A DNA stretch of 64,000 bases from Gallionella sp. (lineage in GTDB: Bacteria > Pseudomonadota > Gammaproteobacteria > Burkholderiales > Gallionellaceae). The notes below the pieces were generated by a model. The model saw only the letters and a program-made list of their open reading frames with translations. It was not told where the DNA came from and did no database searches. The stretch is taken from the NCBI GenBank assembly GCA_023259035.1, contig JAHFRA010000001.1, positions 62,001 through 126,000 on the forward strand. Direction: 5' to 3'. Below are positions 24,175 through 32,712 of this stretch, in pieces; the first letter of the stretch is position 1, and every line of letters begins with the position of its first letter. A program made the position numbers and the translations under genes.

Positions 24175-26378
24175 GTTATCTCGCGCACAGTGCCCGGTCG
24201 GATCGTGGCATTCCTGTTCAGGAATACCACGAGCACGTCATCGAGACGCGGCATCATGCGCAAGAAAACGCCGCAAAGGCAGGGCACTATGCAACAAGGT
24301 ATGGCCGCTTACTGGAAGCTGTGGCAGCGCTCGCTGGCGAATTTCATGACATGGGTAAACTCGATGATGATAATCAGGCGGTGCTCAATGGCAGTGTTTC
24401 CGCCAAGAAACTACCGGTGCAGCATGTTGATGCTGGGGTTGCTCATCTTTTGAGTTTGGGAGAGCAATGGCATCAGCTCGCGGCATTTATTTCCTACGCT
24501 CATCACATCGGGCTGCAATCGTTCTCAGCAGAAGTGAACAAAGGCGACCAATTTCTTCGCGATGAAAAAACAGTTGCTCTGACCAAAGAGCGACTGCATC
24601 AATACCTTGACCGGCACTACCAAGGCATCGGCGAGTTGGATGTCATAGCTCCAAACAACATCGAATTGCCTCAGCCGCAGATACTTCTACGCATGGCACT
24701 ATCATGTTTGGTCGATGCAGATCATGGCGATACAGCACGTCACTACGGTGACGCGGCGCAATGCGAACCTTTCCAGCTTCGTCCGCTGGAACGGGCAAAG
24801 GCACTTGATCGGTATGTAAGCTCGTTGAGTAAAGATGCCGATGATCGCACTAAGGCACGGCAAGCAGTATATGAAACGTGTCGTAGCGCAGACACCAAGC
24901 CCGCTTTATACGCTTGCGACAGCCCGGTAGGCACAGGCAAAACAACCGCCGTGATGGCGCACTTGCTCAAGGCAGCACATGACAAAGGATTGCGGCGCGT
25001 GTTTGTCGTGTTGCCCTATACCAACATCATTAGCCAGTCGGTTGATGTGTACCGCAAGGCATTGGTACTTGATGGCGAAAACACTGAAGAGGTTGTAGTT
25101 GCGCATCACCATCGTGCCGAATTCTCAAGCCCGGATGCTCGACAATTCACGGCACTTTGGCAGGCTCCGATTGTTGTTACTACGGCTGTGCAATTTTTTG
25201 AAACCTTGGCGAGCAACCAACCAGCCGCGTTGCGCAAACTACACAACCTGGCGGGTTCAGCCGTGTTCATTGACGAAGCTCATGCCGCTTTGCCTGCGCA
25301 TTTGTGGCCACAGACATGGCGATGGTTACAGGAGCTTGCTCAAGATTGGGGTTGTCATTTTGTGTTCGGCTCCGGTTCGCTGACACGGTTCTGGGAGTTG
25401 CCGGATTTCGTTGATCCACCAGCGAAACTTCCAGAGCTTGTAACCGGAAAAATGCGGAGCAGTCTTGTAGAAAACGAAGTTCAGCGAGTGATGTATAAGC
25501 ATAAACCGGATGCAATCAACGTGAGCGATTTACTTGCATGGCTGCGAGTATTGCCTGGTCCAAGACTTTTAATCGTCAACACTGTTCAATCTGCGGCGGT
25601 TATCGCCAAATCAATTCAGGCTGTAGATGGTAAAGGTAAAGTTGAGCATCTTTCTACCGCACTTATGCCGCTTGATCGCGAAAAAACATTGGCGCGCATT
25701 AAAGCGAGATTGCGACAACATCAAGATAGGCCGGATGAGGTGAAATTTGCAGATTGGACATTGGTGGCAACATCATGCGTGGAGGCCGGTGTGGATTTGT
25801 CTTTCCGAACAGGTCTGAGAGAAAGCGCAAGTTTGGTGAGCTTGATTCAGGTGGGTGGGCGCGTAAATCGTCATCAGGAATTTGGACAATCGGAAGTTTG
25901 GACATTTGCGTTGCAGGAAACCGACATGCTTCGACTTCATCCTGGCTTCAAAGCCTCATCAAAGGTTCTCGAAACGATGTTCGCAGAAGATCGAGTTACG
26001 CCGGATGATTGTAAAGAAGCCTTGCGACGAGAAATTTGTTTAAGCGGTTTGAAAGACAAAATCCGCAATTTTGAGGATGCCAAAGATTTTCCAGAAGTTC
26101 ATTCGTTATTCCGCGTCATTGATGCGAACACCTATACGGTTGTGGTGGACGACATCGTTAAGCAACGGTTGAAAAATTGGGACCATGTTTCATGGCAGGA
26201 GATTCAAAATTGCAGTATACAAATATGGGGAACTCGGATTGAGTCATTGTGTGTTCCGCAGTTTGATCGGTATCCGAATCTTTATGAATGGAATCTCGCC
26301 TATGATAATTTTCTCGGTTACATGGCAGGTGTGCTACAGGTTGAGGAGTTTGGTGCAAAAGGTGGGGCTGTGCTTTGA
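24171..26378 (+). CDS. cas3: CRISPR helicase-nuclease Cas3 (HD + SF2)
   Basis: 735 residues with an N-terminal HD nuclease (H20/H28 region EYHEHVIETRHH, then GEFHDMGKLDDDNQAVL at about 57-73). An SF2 helicase follows: Walker A DSPVGTGKTTAVMAHLLK near residue 250, DEAH box in VFIDEAHAALP near 368, and motif VI QVGGRVNRHQEFG near 570. It is recruited by Cascade to nick and shred target DNA. All catalytic motifs look intact. It lies last in the effector block, after cas7, instead of first as in canonical type I-C. The C-terminal domain is shorter than in many Cas3 proteins. Confidence 0.93.
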   Translation: MSYLAHSARSDRGIPVQEYHEHVIETRHHAQENAAKAGHYATRYGRLLEAVAALAGEFHDMGKLDDDNQAVLNGSVSAKKLPVQHVDAGVAHLLSLGEQWHQLAAFISYAHHIGLQSFSAEVNKGDQFLRDEKTVALTKERLHQYLDRHYQGIGELDVIAPNNIELPQPQILLRMALSCLVDADHGDTARHYGDAAQCEPFQLRPLERAKALDRYVSSLSKDADDRTKARQAVYETCRSADTKPALYACDSPVGTGKTTAVMAHLLKAAHDKGLRRVFVVLPYTNIISQSVDVYRKALVLDGENTEEVVVAHHHRAEFSSPDARQFTALWQAPIVVTTAVQFFETLASNQPAALRKLHNLAGSAVFIDEAHAALPAHLWPQTWRWLQELAQDWGCHFVFGSGSLTRFWELPDFVDPPAKLPELVTGKMRSSLVENEVQRVMYKHKPDAINVSDLLAWLRVLPGPRLLIVNTVQSAAVIAKSIQAVDGKGKVEHLSTALMPLDREKTLARIKARLRQHQDRPDEVKFADWTLVATSCVEAGVDLSFRTGLRESASLVSLIQVGGRVNRHQEFGQSEVWTFALQETDMLRLHPGFKASSKVLETMFAEDRVTPDDCKEALRREICLSGLKDKIRNFEDAKDFPEVHSLFRVIDANTYTVVVDDIVKQRLKNWDHVSWQEIQNCSIQIWGTRIESLCVPQFDRYPNLYEWNLAYDNFLGYMAGVLQVEEFGAKGGAVL

Positions 26379-26499
26379 TATACATGGATCATCAATGCCC
26401 TGCCCTCAATCTAGCACATAGGTGTTGCAAACCGACAGAAGCCACCTGCCAAAAAGTATGCGTTTGTATAAAAGGCATGAGTGAGGTGAGAAAACGACT

Positions 26500-26706
26500 G
26501 TGACCGAAATTTTATTTCTCGCGGAGCAGTCTGCCGAAGGCGGTTACACCGCACGGGCATTAGGTGGCTCCATCTTTACCGAGGCGGACACGTTGCCGGA
26601 ATTGCGCCTGATGGTGCGGGACGCAGTAGGTTGCCATTTCGGCGAAAGCGATATACCCAAGATTATCCGTTTGCATATCGTGCGTGAAGAGATACTGGCA
26701 GTATGA
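26500..26706 (+). CDS. HicB-like small antitoxin
   Basis: 68 residues from GTG 26500 with GAGGTGAG upstream. The sequence (FLAEQSAEGGYTARALGGSI; ELRLMVRDAVGCHF; IIRLHIVREEILAV) belongs to a HicB-type family often misannotated as a 2-oxoisovalerate dehydrogenase subunit. Such proteins precede a HicA mRNA interferase. Here the downstream HicA frame ends after 11 codons, so the toxin is gone. The gene lies between cas3 and the cas4-cas1-cas2 block. Confidence 0.8.
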   Translation: MTEILFLAEQSAEGGYTARALGGSIFTEADTLPELRLMVRDAVGCHFGESDIPKIIRLHIVREEILAV

Positions 26707-26738
26707 ATTTGCCGAATGAGCTTGATCGGAATTATTGA
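26703..26738 (+). pseudogene. Vestigial HicA toxin start
   Basis: An ATG overlapping the HicB-like stop (ATGA) encodes MNLPNEL, close to the usual HicA N-terminus (MNLPRDL-like), then DRNY and a TGA. Nothing HicA-like follows; the opposite-strand ParE gene ends at 26743. I read this as a deletion scar. Confidence 0.5.
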
Positions 26739-26742
26739 AATT

Positions 26743-27051
26743 TCAACGTCGCTCAACCCAATACCCGGGTCGGCGGCTGTGATGGGCGACGGCAATGACG
26801 CGGATCGTATTGTTTTGCTGCCGGTAAATCAGGGAATAAGGAAAACTATGGAAAGGCAGGGTTCGTGTGTTGTATGCGCCGGGTTCGCCCAGCTTGGTGA
26901 ACTGGCTCAGGAGACTCAGAGCTTGTTCAAGTTCATCGGCAAAATCGTCTGCTGCGATGAACGCGCCCTCGCCGATGTACCAATCTGCAGCTGCATCTGC
27001 GTCGGCTTGCGCCTCGCTGCTAAGACTGACTTGCACCGGCTTTGGCGGCAT
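26743..27051 (-). CDS. ParE/RelE-superfamily toxin within the cas locus
   Basis: 102 residues with ParE-like pattern: SSEAQADADAAADWYIGEG, FADELEQALSLLSQ, GAYNTRTLPFHSFPYSLIYR and IRVIAVAHHSRRPGYW. The conserved Arg and the His/Trp-containing C-terminus fit the family. It is on the minus strand, opposite to all cas genes. It overlaps its antitoxin by 32 bases in another frame; an internal later start is possible but would cut the first strand. Target (gyrase or mRNA) is not decidable. Confidence 0.88.
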   Translation of the reverse strand: MPPKPVQVSLSSEAQADADAAADWYIGEGAFIAADDFADELEQALSLLSQFTKLGEPGAYNTRTLPFHSFPYSLIYRQQNNTIRVIAVAHHSRRPGYWVERR

Positions 27052-27286
27052 GGATTTTTGCGCGGAGCCGTGTCATCACTTCGTCGGCTGGAATCCATTT
27101 TGTGCGTCCGGCTTCCATGTCCGCCACGCGCCGGGCAATTTCTTCGTCCCAGGCTTTGGCAATGACTTCCGGCGACTCTTCAGGTTCGCCTTCGAGGCTG
27201 ACGATCAAGCGATGGATCAATTTGCCGCGTTCCGGCGGCGATAGTTGCAAAGCCTGTTTTTCGAGTTCTTCCAGAATGACTGTCAT
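27020..27286 (-). CDS. Addiction-module antitoxin partner of the ParE-like toxin
   Basis: 88 residues from ATG 27286, with GGAGGT upstream; the longer reading frame upstream overlaps cas4 and is not real. The core LEKQALQLSPPERGKLIHRL and IAKAWDEEIARRVADMEAGR, then WIPADEVMTRLRAKIH, is a classic RelB-type addiction antitoxin. It transcribes away from cas4, whose start lies 51 bases off on the other strand, so the two genes share a divergent promoter region. Confidence 0.88.
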   Translation of the reverse strand: MTVILEELEKQALQLSPPERGKLIHRLIVSLEGEPEESPEVIAKAWDEEIARRVADMEAGRTKWIPADEVMTRLRAKIHAAKAGASQS

Positions 27287-27337
27287 GATGACCTCCGTAG
27301 ATACAATTATTTCAAGCAGCATGATAGCACCACTGCC

Positions 27338-27967
27338 ATGAACGAAGTAGCCGACCCCATCAACGTTTCCGCCCTCAACCAGTACACCTATTGCCCGCGC
27401 CGCTGTGGTTTGATTTATCTGGAAAACGAATTTTCCGACAATATTCACACATCACGCGGCAACGCCGAGCATGAGCGAGTGGATCAGTCAGGGTATGTGA
27501 CAACGCGTGAAGGCGCGCGCGCTGAATATGCCTTGCCAGTGTGGTCTGAACGGATTGGGCTAATCGGCAAATGCGATGTGGTGGAATTCTGGCCGGATGG
27601 AAATATCTATCCGGTGGAATACAAGCATGGGGAACGCAAGAAGCGTCTTAACGATGACCTGCAACTGGCCGCGCAAGCTTTGTGTTTGGAAGAAATGACC
27701 GGTAAACCAATTTTGTATGGCGCGATTTATCACCATACATCGCGCCACCGCCGCGAGGTCGCCATCACACCTGAGCTGAGGCGGCAGGTAGAAGACACTG
27801 TTGCAGCCATCCGCGCCATGATGGATTCCGGCAAGCTGCCGCCCCCTGCCAATGACGCGCGCTGCAAGGAGTGTTCGCTGAAGGAAATTTGCCAGCCGCA
27901 GGTTGTCGCCGGGCGTGCAACGCAGCATAGTTTGCTGGAAACATTGTTCGAACCGGAGGCTACGTAA
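27338..27967 (+). CDS. cas4: CRISPR adaptation nuclease Cas4
   Basis: 209 residues from ATG 27338 (MNEVADPINVSALNQYTYCP). Iron-sulfur Cys are seen at the N-terminal YCPRRC and in the C-terminal CKECSLKEIC. The RecB-type nuclease motifs are GKCDVVEF and PVEYKHGERKK, with the Asp, Glu and Lys in place. Cas4 trims prespacers and sets PAM and orientation during spacer integration. It heads the adaptation block, followed by cas1 two bases later. Confidence 0.92.
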   Translation: MNEVADPINVSALNQYTYCPRRCGLIYLENEFSDNIHTSRGNAEHERVDQSGYVTTREGARAEYALPVWSERIGLIGKCDVVEFWPDGNIYPVEYKHGERKKRLNDDLQLAAQALCLEEMTGKPILYGAIYHHTSRHRREVAITPELRRQVEDTVAAIRAMMDSGKLPPPANDARCKECSLKEICQPQVVAGRATQHSLLETLFEPEAT

Positions 27968-27969
27968 AA

Positions 27970-29007
27970 ATGGCGCGCCAGATTCTCAACACCCTTTATG
28001 TCATGACGCCGAACTCCTACCTCCATCTGGAGAACGACACGTTGCGGGTGGACGTGGAGCGCGAGAAAAAATTGCAGGTGCCGCTGCATCACTTGGGCAG
28101 TGTGGTGTGCCTGGGCAATATCATGCTTTCACCCGCGCTGATGCACCGCTGTGCGGATGACGGCATCAGCCTGGTGTTGTTGAGTAATAACGGGCGATTC
28201 AAGGCGCGCCTCGAAGGCGCGGTCTCCGGCAACATCCTGCTACGGCAGGCGCAGCATCGCCTGGCGCTGGATGAAAAATTTGCGCTGGGCATTGCTCATA
28301 GCGCGATTGCCGGGAAGTTGCGTAATTCGCGCCAAGTGCTGTTGCGCGGTGCGCGTGAAGCAGTGGATGGGAAAGACAGCAGCGCACTCGCGGCGGCATC
28401 CGAGACCCTTTCCAACTCGTTGCGCAATCTGCCGCACGCCCCCGATTTGGATGTAGTGCGCGGCATCGAAGGCGATGCAGCAAAAAATTATTTCGCCGCG
28501 TTGCCGTTGTTGGTCAAGCGTGAGGCACGTGATAAATTCGCGATGGATGGCCGCACTCGGCGACCGCCACGCGACCGTTTCAATGCGCTGCTGTCATTTC
28601 TTTATTCCATGCTGATGAACGACTGCCGTTCCGCTCTGGAGGCGGTTGGTCTTGATCCGCAACTCGGTTTTCTGCATGCCGTGCGCCCCGGTCGCGCCGC
28701 GCTCGCGCTGGATTTGATGGAAGAGTTTCGCGCCATTTTCGCTGACCGCTTGGCGCTCACCCTGATTAACCGTGGGCAGATCGGCTCCAACGATTTTGCC
28801 GAACGTGAAGACGGAGCAGTGCTGCTCGAAGGTGATGCGCGCCGCACCGTGGTAGTTGCCTATCAGGAACGCAAACAGGAAGAAGTGATGCACCCGTTGC
28901 TGGAAACCAAAGTGCCGATAGGCCTGCTGCCGTTATTACAAGCGCGCTTCATGGCGCGTACCCTGCGCGGTGAGATGGAAGGATATCTCCCGTTTATTTA
29001 CCGTTAA
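27970..29007 (+). CDS. cas1: CRISPR integrase Cas1
   Basis: 345 residues, the usual size for type I-C. Metal-binding residues appear in [18 protein letters not shown] (Glu), [17 protein letters not shown] (His) and [16 protein letters not shown] (Glu/Asp). The N-terminal beta-rich domain begins [20 protein letters not shown]. With Cas2 it inserts new spacers at the leader end of the array starting at 29481. It is intact. Confidence 0.96.
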   Translation: MARQILNTLYVMTPNSYLHLENDTLRVDVEREKKLQVPLHHLGSVVCLGNIMLSPALMHRCADDGISLVLLSNNGRFKARLEGAVSGNILLRQAQHRLALDEKFALGIAHSAIAGKLRNSRQVLLRGAREAVDGKDSSALAAASETLSNSLRNLPHAPDLDVVRGIEGDAAKNYFAALPLLVKREARDKFAMDGRTRRPPRDRFNALLSFLYSMLMNDCRSALEAVGLDPQLGFLHAVRPGRAALALDLMEEFRAIFADRLALTLINRGQIGSNDFAEREDGAVLLEGDARRTVVVAYQERKQEEVMHPLLETKVPIGLLPLLQARFMARTLRGEMEGYLPFIYR

Positions 29008-29011
29008 CATT

Positions 29012-29302
29012 ATGCTGATCATTATCACTTACGACGTATCCACCGTAACCGCAGCCGGACGCAAGCGGCTGCGCCGCGTCGCGAAAGTATGCGAGAGCAC
29101 CGGGCAGCGTGTGCAAAATTCGGTCTTTGAATGCAAGGTAGATCAGATGCAACTTGAAGAATTAGAGCGGCGATTGCTTGATGAGATAGACGAAAAAGAA
29201 GACTGCTTGCGCCTCTATCGTTTGACTGAACCAGTGGAACTGCACATCAAGGAGTATGGTAAATTCCATGCTGTGGATTTTGAAGGAGCACTGGTAATAT
29301 GA
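29012..29302 (+). CDS. cas2: CRISPR adaptation subunit Cas2
   Basis: 96 residues from ATG 29012 ([20 protein letters not shown]), with the Asp of the first strand (YDV) and [12 protein letters not shown] characteristic of Cas2. It dimerises between two Cas1 dimers to measure prespacer length. The start was set at this ATG because the upstream in-frame sequence overlaps the end of cas1. The array leader follows directly. Confidence 0.95.
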   Translation: MLIIITYDVSTVTAAGRKRLRRVAKVCESTGQRVQNSVFECKVDQMQLEELERRLLDEIDEKEDCLRLYRLTEPVELHIKEYGKFHAVDFEGALVI

Positions 29303-29480
29303 CGCGCGAACCAGTAGCAACGACACAAACGCGGCAGGTTCGCGTTGCGGCTAACATATTGACGAAGGATGATTTTTCGCCTTCGTTGTTTGGTTGTGTG
29401 TACTCTTGGAGGAAAAAAAACCGAGGGTTCGCGCAAAGTGCGCTTTTCAACGTTGATAGTCATGGCGTTGTAAGCGGGCT
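29303..29480 (+). promoter_or_regulatory. CRISPR leader
   Basis: 178 bases between the cas2 stop and the first repeat. It is less GC-rich than the array and has a run of As at 29413-29420. It lies on the side from which the repeats read toward their ATTGAAAC end, so it should hold the array promoter and the Cas1-Cas2 integration signals. No clear -10 was found. Confidence 0.7.
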
Positions 29481-30526
29481 GTAGCGCCCGCGCCTCGGCG
29501 CGGGCGAGGATTGAAACAACCTATACCGAGTTGTCAAATGCCACCTTGAGGAGTAGCGCCCGCGCCTCGGCGCGGGCGAGGATTGAAACCGATGCGGCAG
29601 CGGTGGCCGATGCCGACCTGCTCGGTAGCGCCCGCGCCTCGGCGCGGGCGAGGATTGAAACTGATGCAGACAAGGCGCGGCTTGCTGCGCTCGAAACGTA
29701 GCGCCCGCGCCTCGGCGCGGGCGAGGATTGAAACGAGGTCGATTACGCCAAGGCGACCAGCGGCAAATGCGTAGCGCCCGCGCCTCGGCGCGGGCGAGGA
29801 TTGAAACGATAAAACCACTGCATCGATTACCGAAAAGGCCAAGGGTAGCGCCCGCGCCTCGGCGCGGGCGAGGATTGAAACCCCGGTGAGGCTCTGTTTG
29901 GTGCGAGTCGCGTAAGTAGCGCCCGCGCCTCGGCGCGGGCGAGGATTGAAACAGCCGCCATGAGCGCGAGCAGGTCTTGCGTTGCAGTAGCGCCCGCGCC
30001 TCGGCGCGGGCGAGGATTGAAACATTCCAATAATCGCCAAAGCAACCGATGAAATCGCGTAGCGCCCGCGCCTCGGCGCGGGCGAGGATTGAAACATCCA
30101 CTGTTCGGATTCTCCGAACGGTCGCACGCTGGTAGCGCCCGCGCCTCGGCGCGGGCGAGGATTGAAACAATCTGCCGTGCCCTGGTTCCAGTCATGGTTC
30201 TGGTAGCGCCCGCGCCTCGGCGCGGGCGAGGATTGAAACAAACGCTGCTTGAGTTTGATCTGCGCTGTTCCCGGGTAGCGCCCGCGCCTCGGCGCGGGCG
30301 AGGATTGAAACAACCGCATCCTGTCTCTGCTGCTTGGTGTAGCCTGGTAGCGCCCGCGCCTCGGCGCGGGCGAGGATTGAAACAGACTCGCCGCAACAGT
30401 CAGGACAGACTGACCGAAATAGCGCCCGCGCCTCGGCGCGGGCGAGGATTGAAACCTTCTCGTCCTCACCGGGCAGCAGGAAGGTGTGAGTAGCGCCCGC
30501 GCCTCGGCGCGGGCGAGGATTGAAAC
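29481..30526 (+). CRISPR. Type I-C-like CRISPR array: 15 repeats of 37 bp, 14 spacers of 34-37 bp
   Basis: Repeats start at 29481, 29553, 29625, 29698, 29771, 29845, 29916, 29987, 30059, 30132, 30203, 30275, 30347, 30419 and 30490. Each begins GTAGCGCCCGCGCCTCGGCG and ends GAGGATTGAAAC. A 9 bp stem (CGCCCGCGC/GCGCGGGCG) with a CTCG loop is present. All are identical as far as I read, except that the 14th has A in place of the first G. Near-perfect repeats and the neighbouring intact adaptation genes suggest an active system. Orientation is plus, as the 3' ATTGAAAC forms the crRNA 5' handle. No spacer obviously matches this window. Confidence 0.98.
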
Positions 30527-30560
30527 AGCGGGTTAATTGAAAAAGATCCAAGCAAACTAT

Positions 30561-30569
30561 ATAGCGCCC
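30561..30569 (+). repeat. Truncated terminal CRISPR repeat
   Basis: ATAGCGCCC stands exactly 34 bases after the last full repeat, where a 16th repeat should start, and matches repeat positions 1-9 apart from the G-to-A change also seen in repeat 14. The rest of the repeat is absent. The 34 bases between (30527-30560) may be the oldest spacer. Confidence 0.5.
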
Positions 30570-30683
30570 ACCTGCATCCTGCGTTCTCGCTTCGCGAGGA
30601 CTAGTAAAAGATTTAGCAAAAGAATGCCTCGACTGCCGCCTTGTGGCACACTTACGCCCGTTCCAAACATCGGCAACCCAATT

Positions 30684-31928
30684 TTGCAACCATACGAACT
30701 ATTTATCGGCCTGCGCTACACCCGTGCCAAGCGGCGCAACCATTTCATTTCCTTCATCTCGCTGATTTCCATGCTGGGTATGGGGTTGGGCGTAATGGCG
30801 CTAATTGTGGTGCTGTCGGTGATGAACGGCTTCCAGAAGGAAATCCGCGCGCGCATGCTGGGCGCTTCGCCGCATCTGGAAGTGGTTGCGGACGGCGGGC
30901 GGTTGCATGACTGGCGAGCCGTTCTGAACAAGGTTGCGCAGCACCCGCAAGTGTCCGCCGCCGCGTCGTATATCGCCGGACAAGGCATGTTGTCATTCGG
31001 CCAAAGCGTGCAAGGCGTGATGGTGCGTGGTATCGACCCGCTACAGGAAACCGCTATTACCGGACTCTCCGACAAGATGAAAGCGGGGGCGCTGAACGAC
31101 TTGCGCAGTGGTGAATTCGCCATCGTGCTCGGTTCCGATCTGGCGCGAACACTCGGTGTGCGGCTCGACGACAAAGTCATGCTGATCACCCCGCAAGGCC
31201 AGATTACGCCTGCCGGGATGATGCCGCGCCTCAAGCAGTTCCGCGTGGCGGGCATTTTCGAAATCGGCATGGCTCCCTATGACAACAGTCTTGCGCTGAT
31301 CCATCTCAACGATGCGCAGAAACTGTTTCAACTCGGTGAGGCGGTAACTGGCATCAGCGCCAAGTTGCGCAATATCGATCTCGCCCCGCTTGTGGCGGGC
31401 GAACTGCAAAGCCAGTTGCCGCCCGGTCTTTATGCCAACGACTGGACGCACCAGAACAGCAACTACTTCCGCGCGGTGCAGATGGAAAAGAAGATGATGT
31501 TTATCATCCTGTCGCTGATCGTCGCGGTGGCCGCGTTCAACATCGTCTCCACGCTGGTGATGGCGGTCACCGACAAGCAGGCCGACATCGCCATCCTGCG
31601 CACTCTCGGTGCGTCGCCGCGCAGTATCATGAAAATCTTTATCGTGCAGGGCGTAGTGATCGGCCTGGTCGGCACGCTGCTCGGCAGCATCGGCGGCATC
31701 GTGCTGGCGCTCAACCTGAATGTGGTCGTGCCGTTCATCGAACACCTGATCGGCGTGCAGTTTCTCGCCAAGGATGTTTATTACATCAGCGAGCTACCGT
31801 CCGATTTGCGTTATCACGAAGTCGCGCTGGTCACTTCCATGTCATTCCTGATCAGTCTGCTGGCCACGCTGTATCCGAGCTACCGCGCCGCGCAAACCCA
31901 GCCTGCGGAGGCGCTACGTTATGAGTGA
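30684..31928 (+). CDS. lolC: Lipoprotein-releasing ABC transporter permease LolC
   Basis: About 414 residues with four membrane segments: one near the N-terminus ([20 protein letters not shown]), a large periplasmic domain, and three near the C-terminus ([40 protein letters not shown]; and the last before [16 protein letters not shown]). LolC/E with LolD pulls mature lipoproteins from the inner membrane and hands them to LolA. I start it at TTG 30684 ([18 protein letters not shown]), which fits family N-termini; an ATG at 30624 adds 20 residues. It overlaps lolD by 8 bases. No separate lolE is in view, so one permease gene may serve as both, as in some bacteria. Confidence 0.92.
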   Translation: MQPYELFIGLRYTRAKRRNHFISFISLISMLGMGLGVMALIVVLSVMNGFQKEIRARMLGASPHLEVVADGGRLHDWRAVLNKVAQHPQVSAAASYIAGQGMLSFGQSVQGVMVRGIDPLQETAITGLSDKMKAGALNDLRSGEFAIVLGSDLARTLGVRLDDKVMLITPQGQITPAGMMPRLKQFRVAGIFEIGMAPYDNSLALIHLNDAQKLFQLGEAVTGISAKLRNIDLAPLVAGELQSQLPPGLYANDWTHQNSNYFRAVQMEKKMMFIILSLIVAVAAFNIVSTLVMAVTDKQADIAILRTLGASPRSIMKIFIVQGVVIGLVGTLLGSIGGIVLALNLNVVVPFIEHLIGVQFLAKDVYYISELPSDLRYHEVALVTSMSFLISLLATLYPSYRAAQTQPAEALRYE

Positions 31929-32613
31929 TCAGAGGACAGATGCGGTTATTTCCTGCCGCGACTTGTGCAAAACCTTCACTATCGGCAAACTGGATGTGCC
32001 GGTTCTCAAGTGCATCAACCTCGACGTACCACGCGGCGAGCGCCTCGCCATCGTCGGCGCATCCGGTTCGGGCAAGAGCACCCTGTTGCACCTGCTCGGG
32101 GGACTGGACAACATCAGTGCCGGCAGCGTGCGGATACTCGGGCAGGAAGTGCAACAGATGAATGAGACGCAGCGCGGCAAATTGCGCAATCGCGCACTCG
32201 GCTTCGTCTATCAGTTTCATCATTTATTACCGGAATTCACCGCGCTGGAAAACGTCGCAATGCCGCTGTTGATCCGCGGCTTGGGACGCGCAGAAGCCGA
32301 ACTTCCCGCCGTCGCAATGCTGGAGCAGGTCGGGCTGGCGCACCGCATCCGCCATCACCCCTCGGAACTGTCCGGCGGCGAACGCCAGCGCGTCGCAGTA
32401 GCTCGTGCGTTGGTCACCGAACCGGCCTGCGTGCTGGCCGACGAACCTACCGGCAACCTCGACCGCAACAGCGCGCATGCCCTGTTCGAACTGATACAAG
32501 AACTCAATGCGAAACTTAACACCAGTTTCATCGTTGTCACCCACGATCTCGAACTGGCGGGACGGATGCAACGTCGTTTACGGCTGGTGGATGGGGTGCT
32601 GCTGGAAGAGTAG
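31921..32613 (+). CDS. lolD: Lipoprotein-releasing ABC transporter ATPase LolD
   Basis: 230 residues. Walker [19 protein letters not shown], signature [14 protein letters not shown] and Walker [14 protein letters not shown] are complete, followed by the H-loop ([10 protein letters not shown]). The LolD subfamily fits from [24 protein letters not shown] text near residue 85 and the lolC neighbour. It energises lipoprotein release at the inner membrane. Confidence 0.96.
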   Translation: MSDQRTDAVISCRDLCKTFTIGKLDVPVLKCINLDVPRGERLAIVGASGSGKSTLLHLLGGLDNISAGSVRILGQEVQQMNETQRGKLRNRALGFVYQFHHLLPEFTALENVAMPLLIRGLGRAEAELPAVAMLEQVGLAHRIRHHPSELSGGERQRVAVARALVTEPACVLADEPTGNLDRNSAHALFELIQELNAKLNTSFIVVTHDLELAGRMQRRLRLVDGVLLEE

Positions 32614-32669
32614 GCAAAAACCGGACGCATTGGAATCAGACGAAAAAAGCGAACTTCATCGGTGTGTAA

Positions 32670-32689
32670 TATTGCATTAGAATGCAATA
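32670..32689. terminator. Short palindrome between lolD and the GGDEF/EAL gene
   Basis: TATTGCAT and ATGCAATA are exact complements around a four-base loop. No T tract follows. It could be a weak terminator or an operator for the downstream gene, whose ATG is 24 bases away. Confidence 0.35.
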
Positions 32690-32712
32690 GGCAAGCGTAT
32701 CAATAACTTACC

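Noticed and set aside
26728-26745. ATTGAAAT near the HicA remnant as a possible degenerate CRISPR repeat, as in CreTA-type RNA guards
   Set aside because: Only about eight bases resemble the repeat end and the GC-rich stem is absent. The TA genes here are protein-coding, unlike CreTA.
29460-30689. Several open frames of 130-310 codons on both strands across 29460-30690, with repeating ARAEARAL- or PRRGAGAT-like peptides
   Set aside because: They are read through the CRISPR repeats, whose 37-base unit lacks stops in several frames. The periodic peptides are artefacts.
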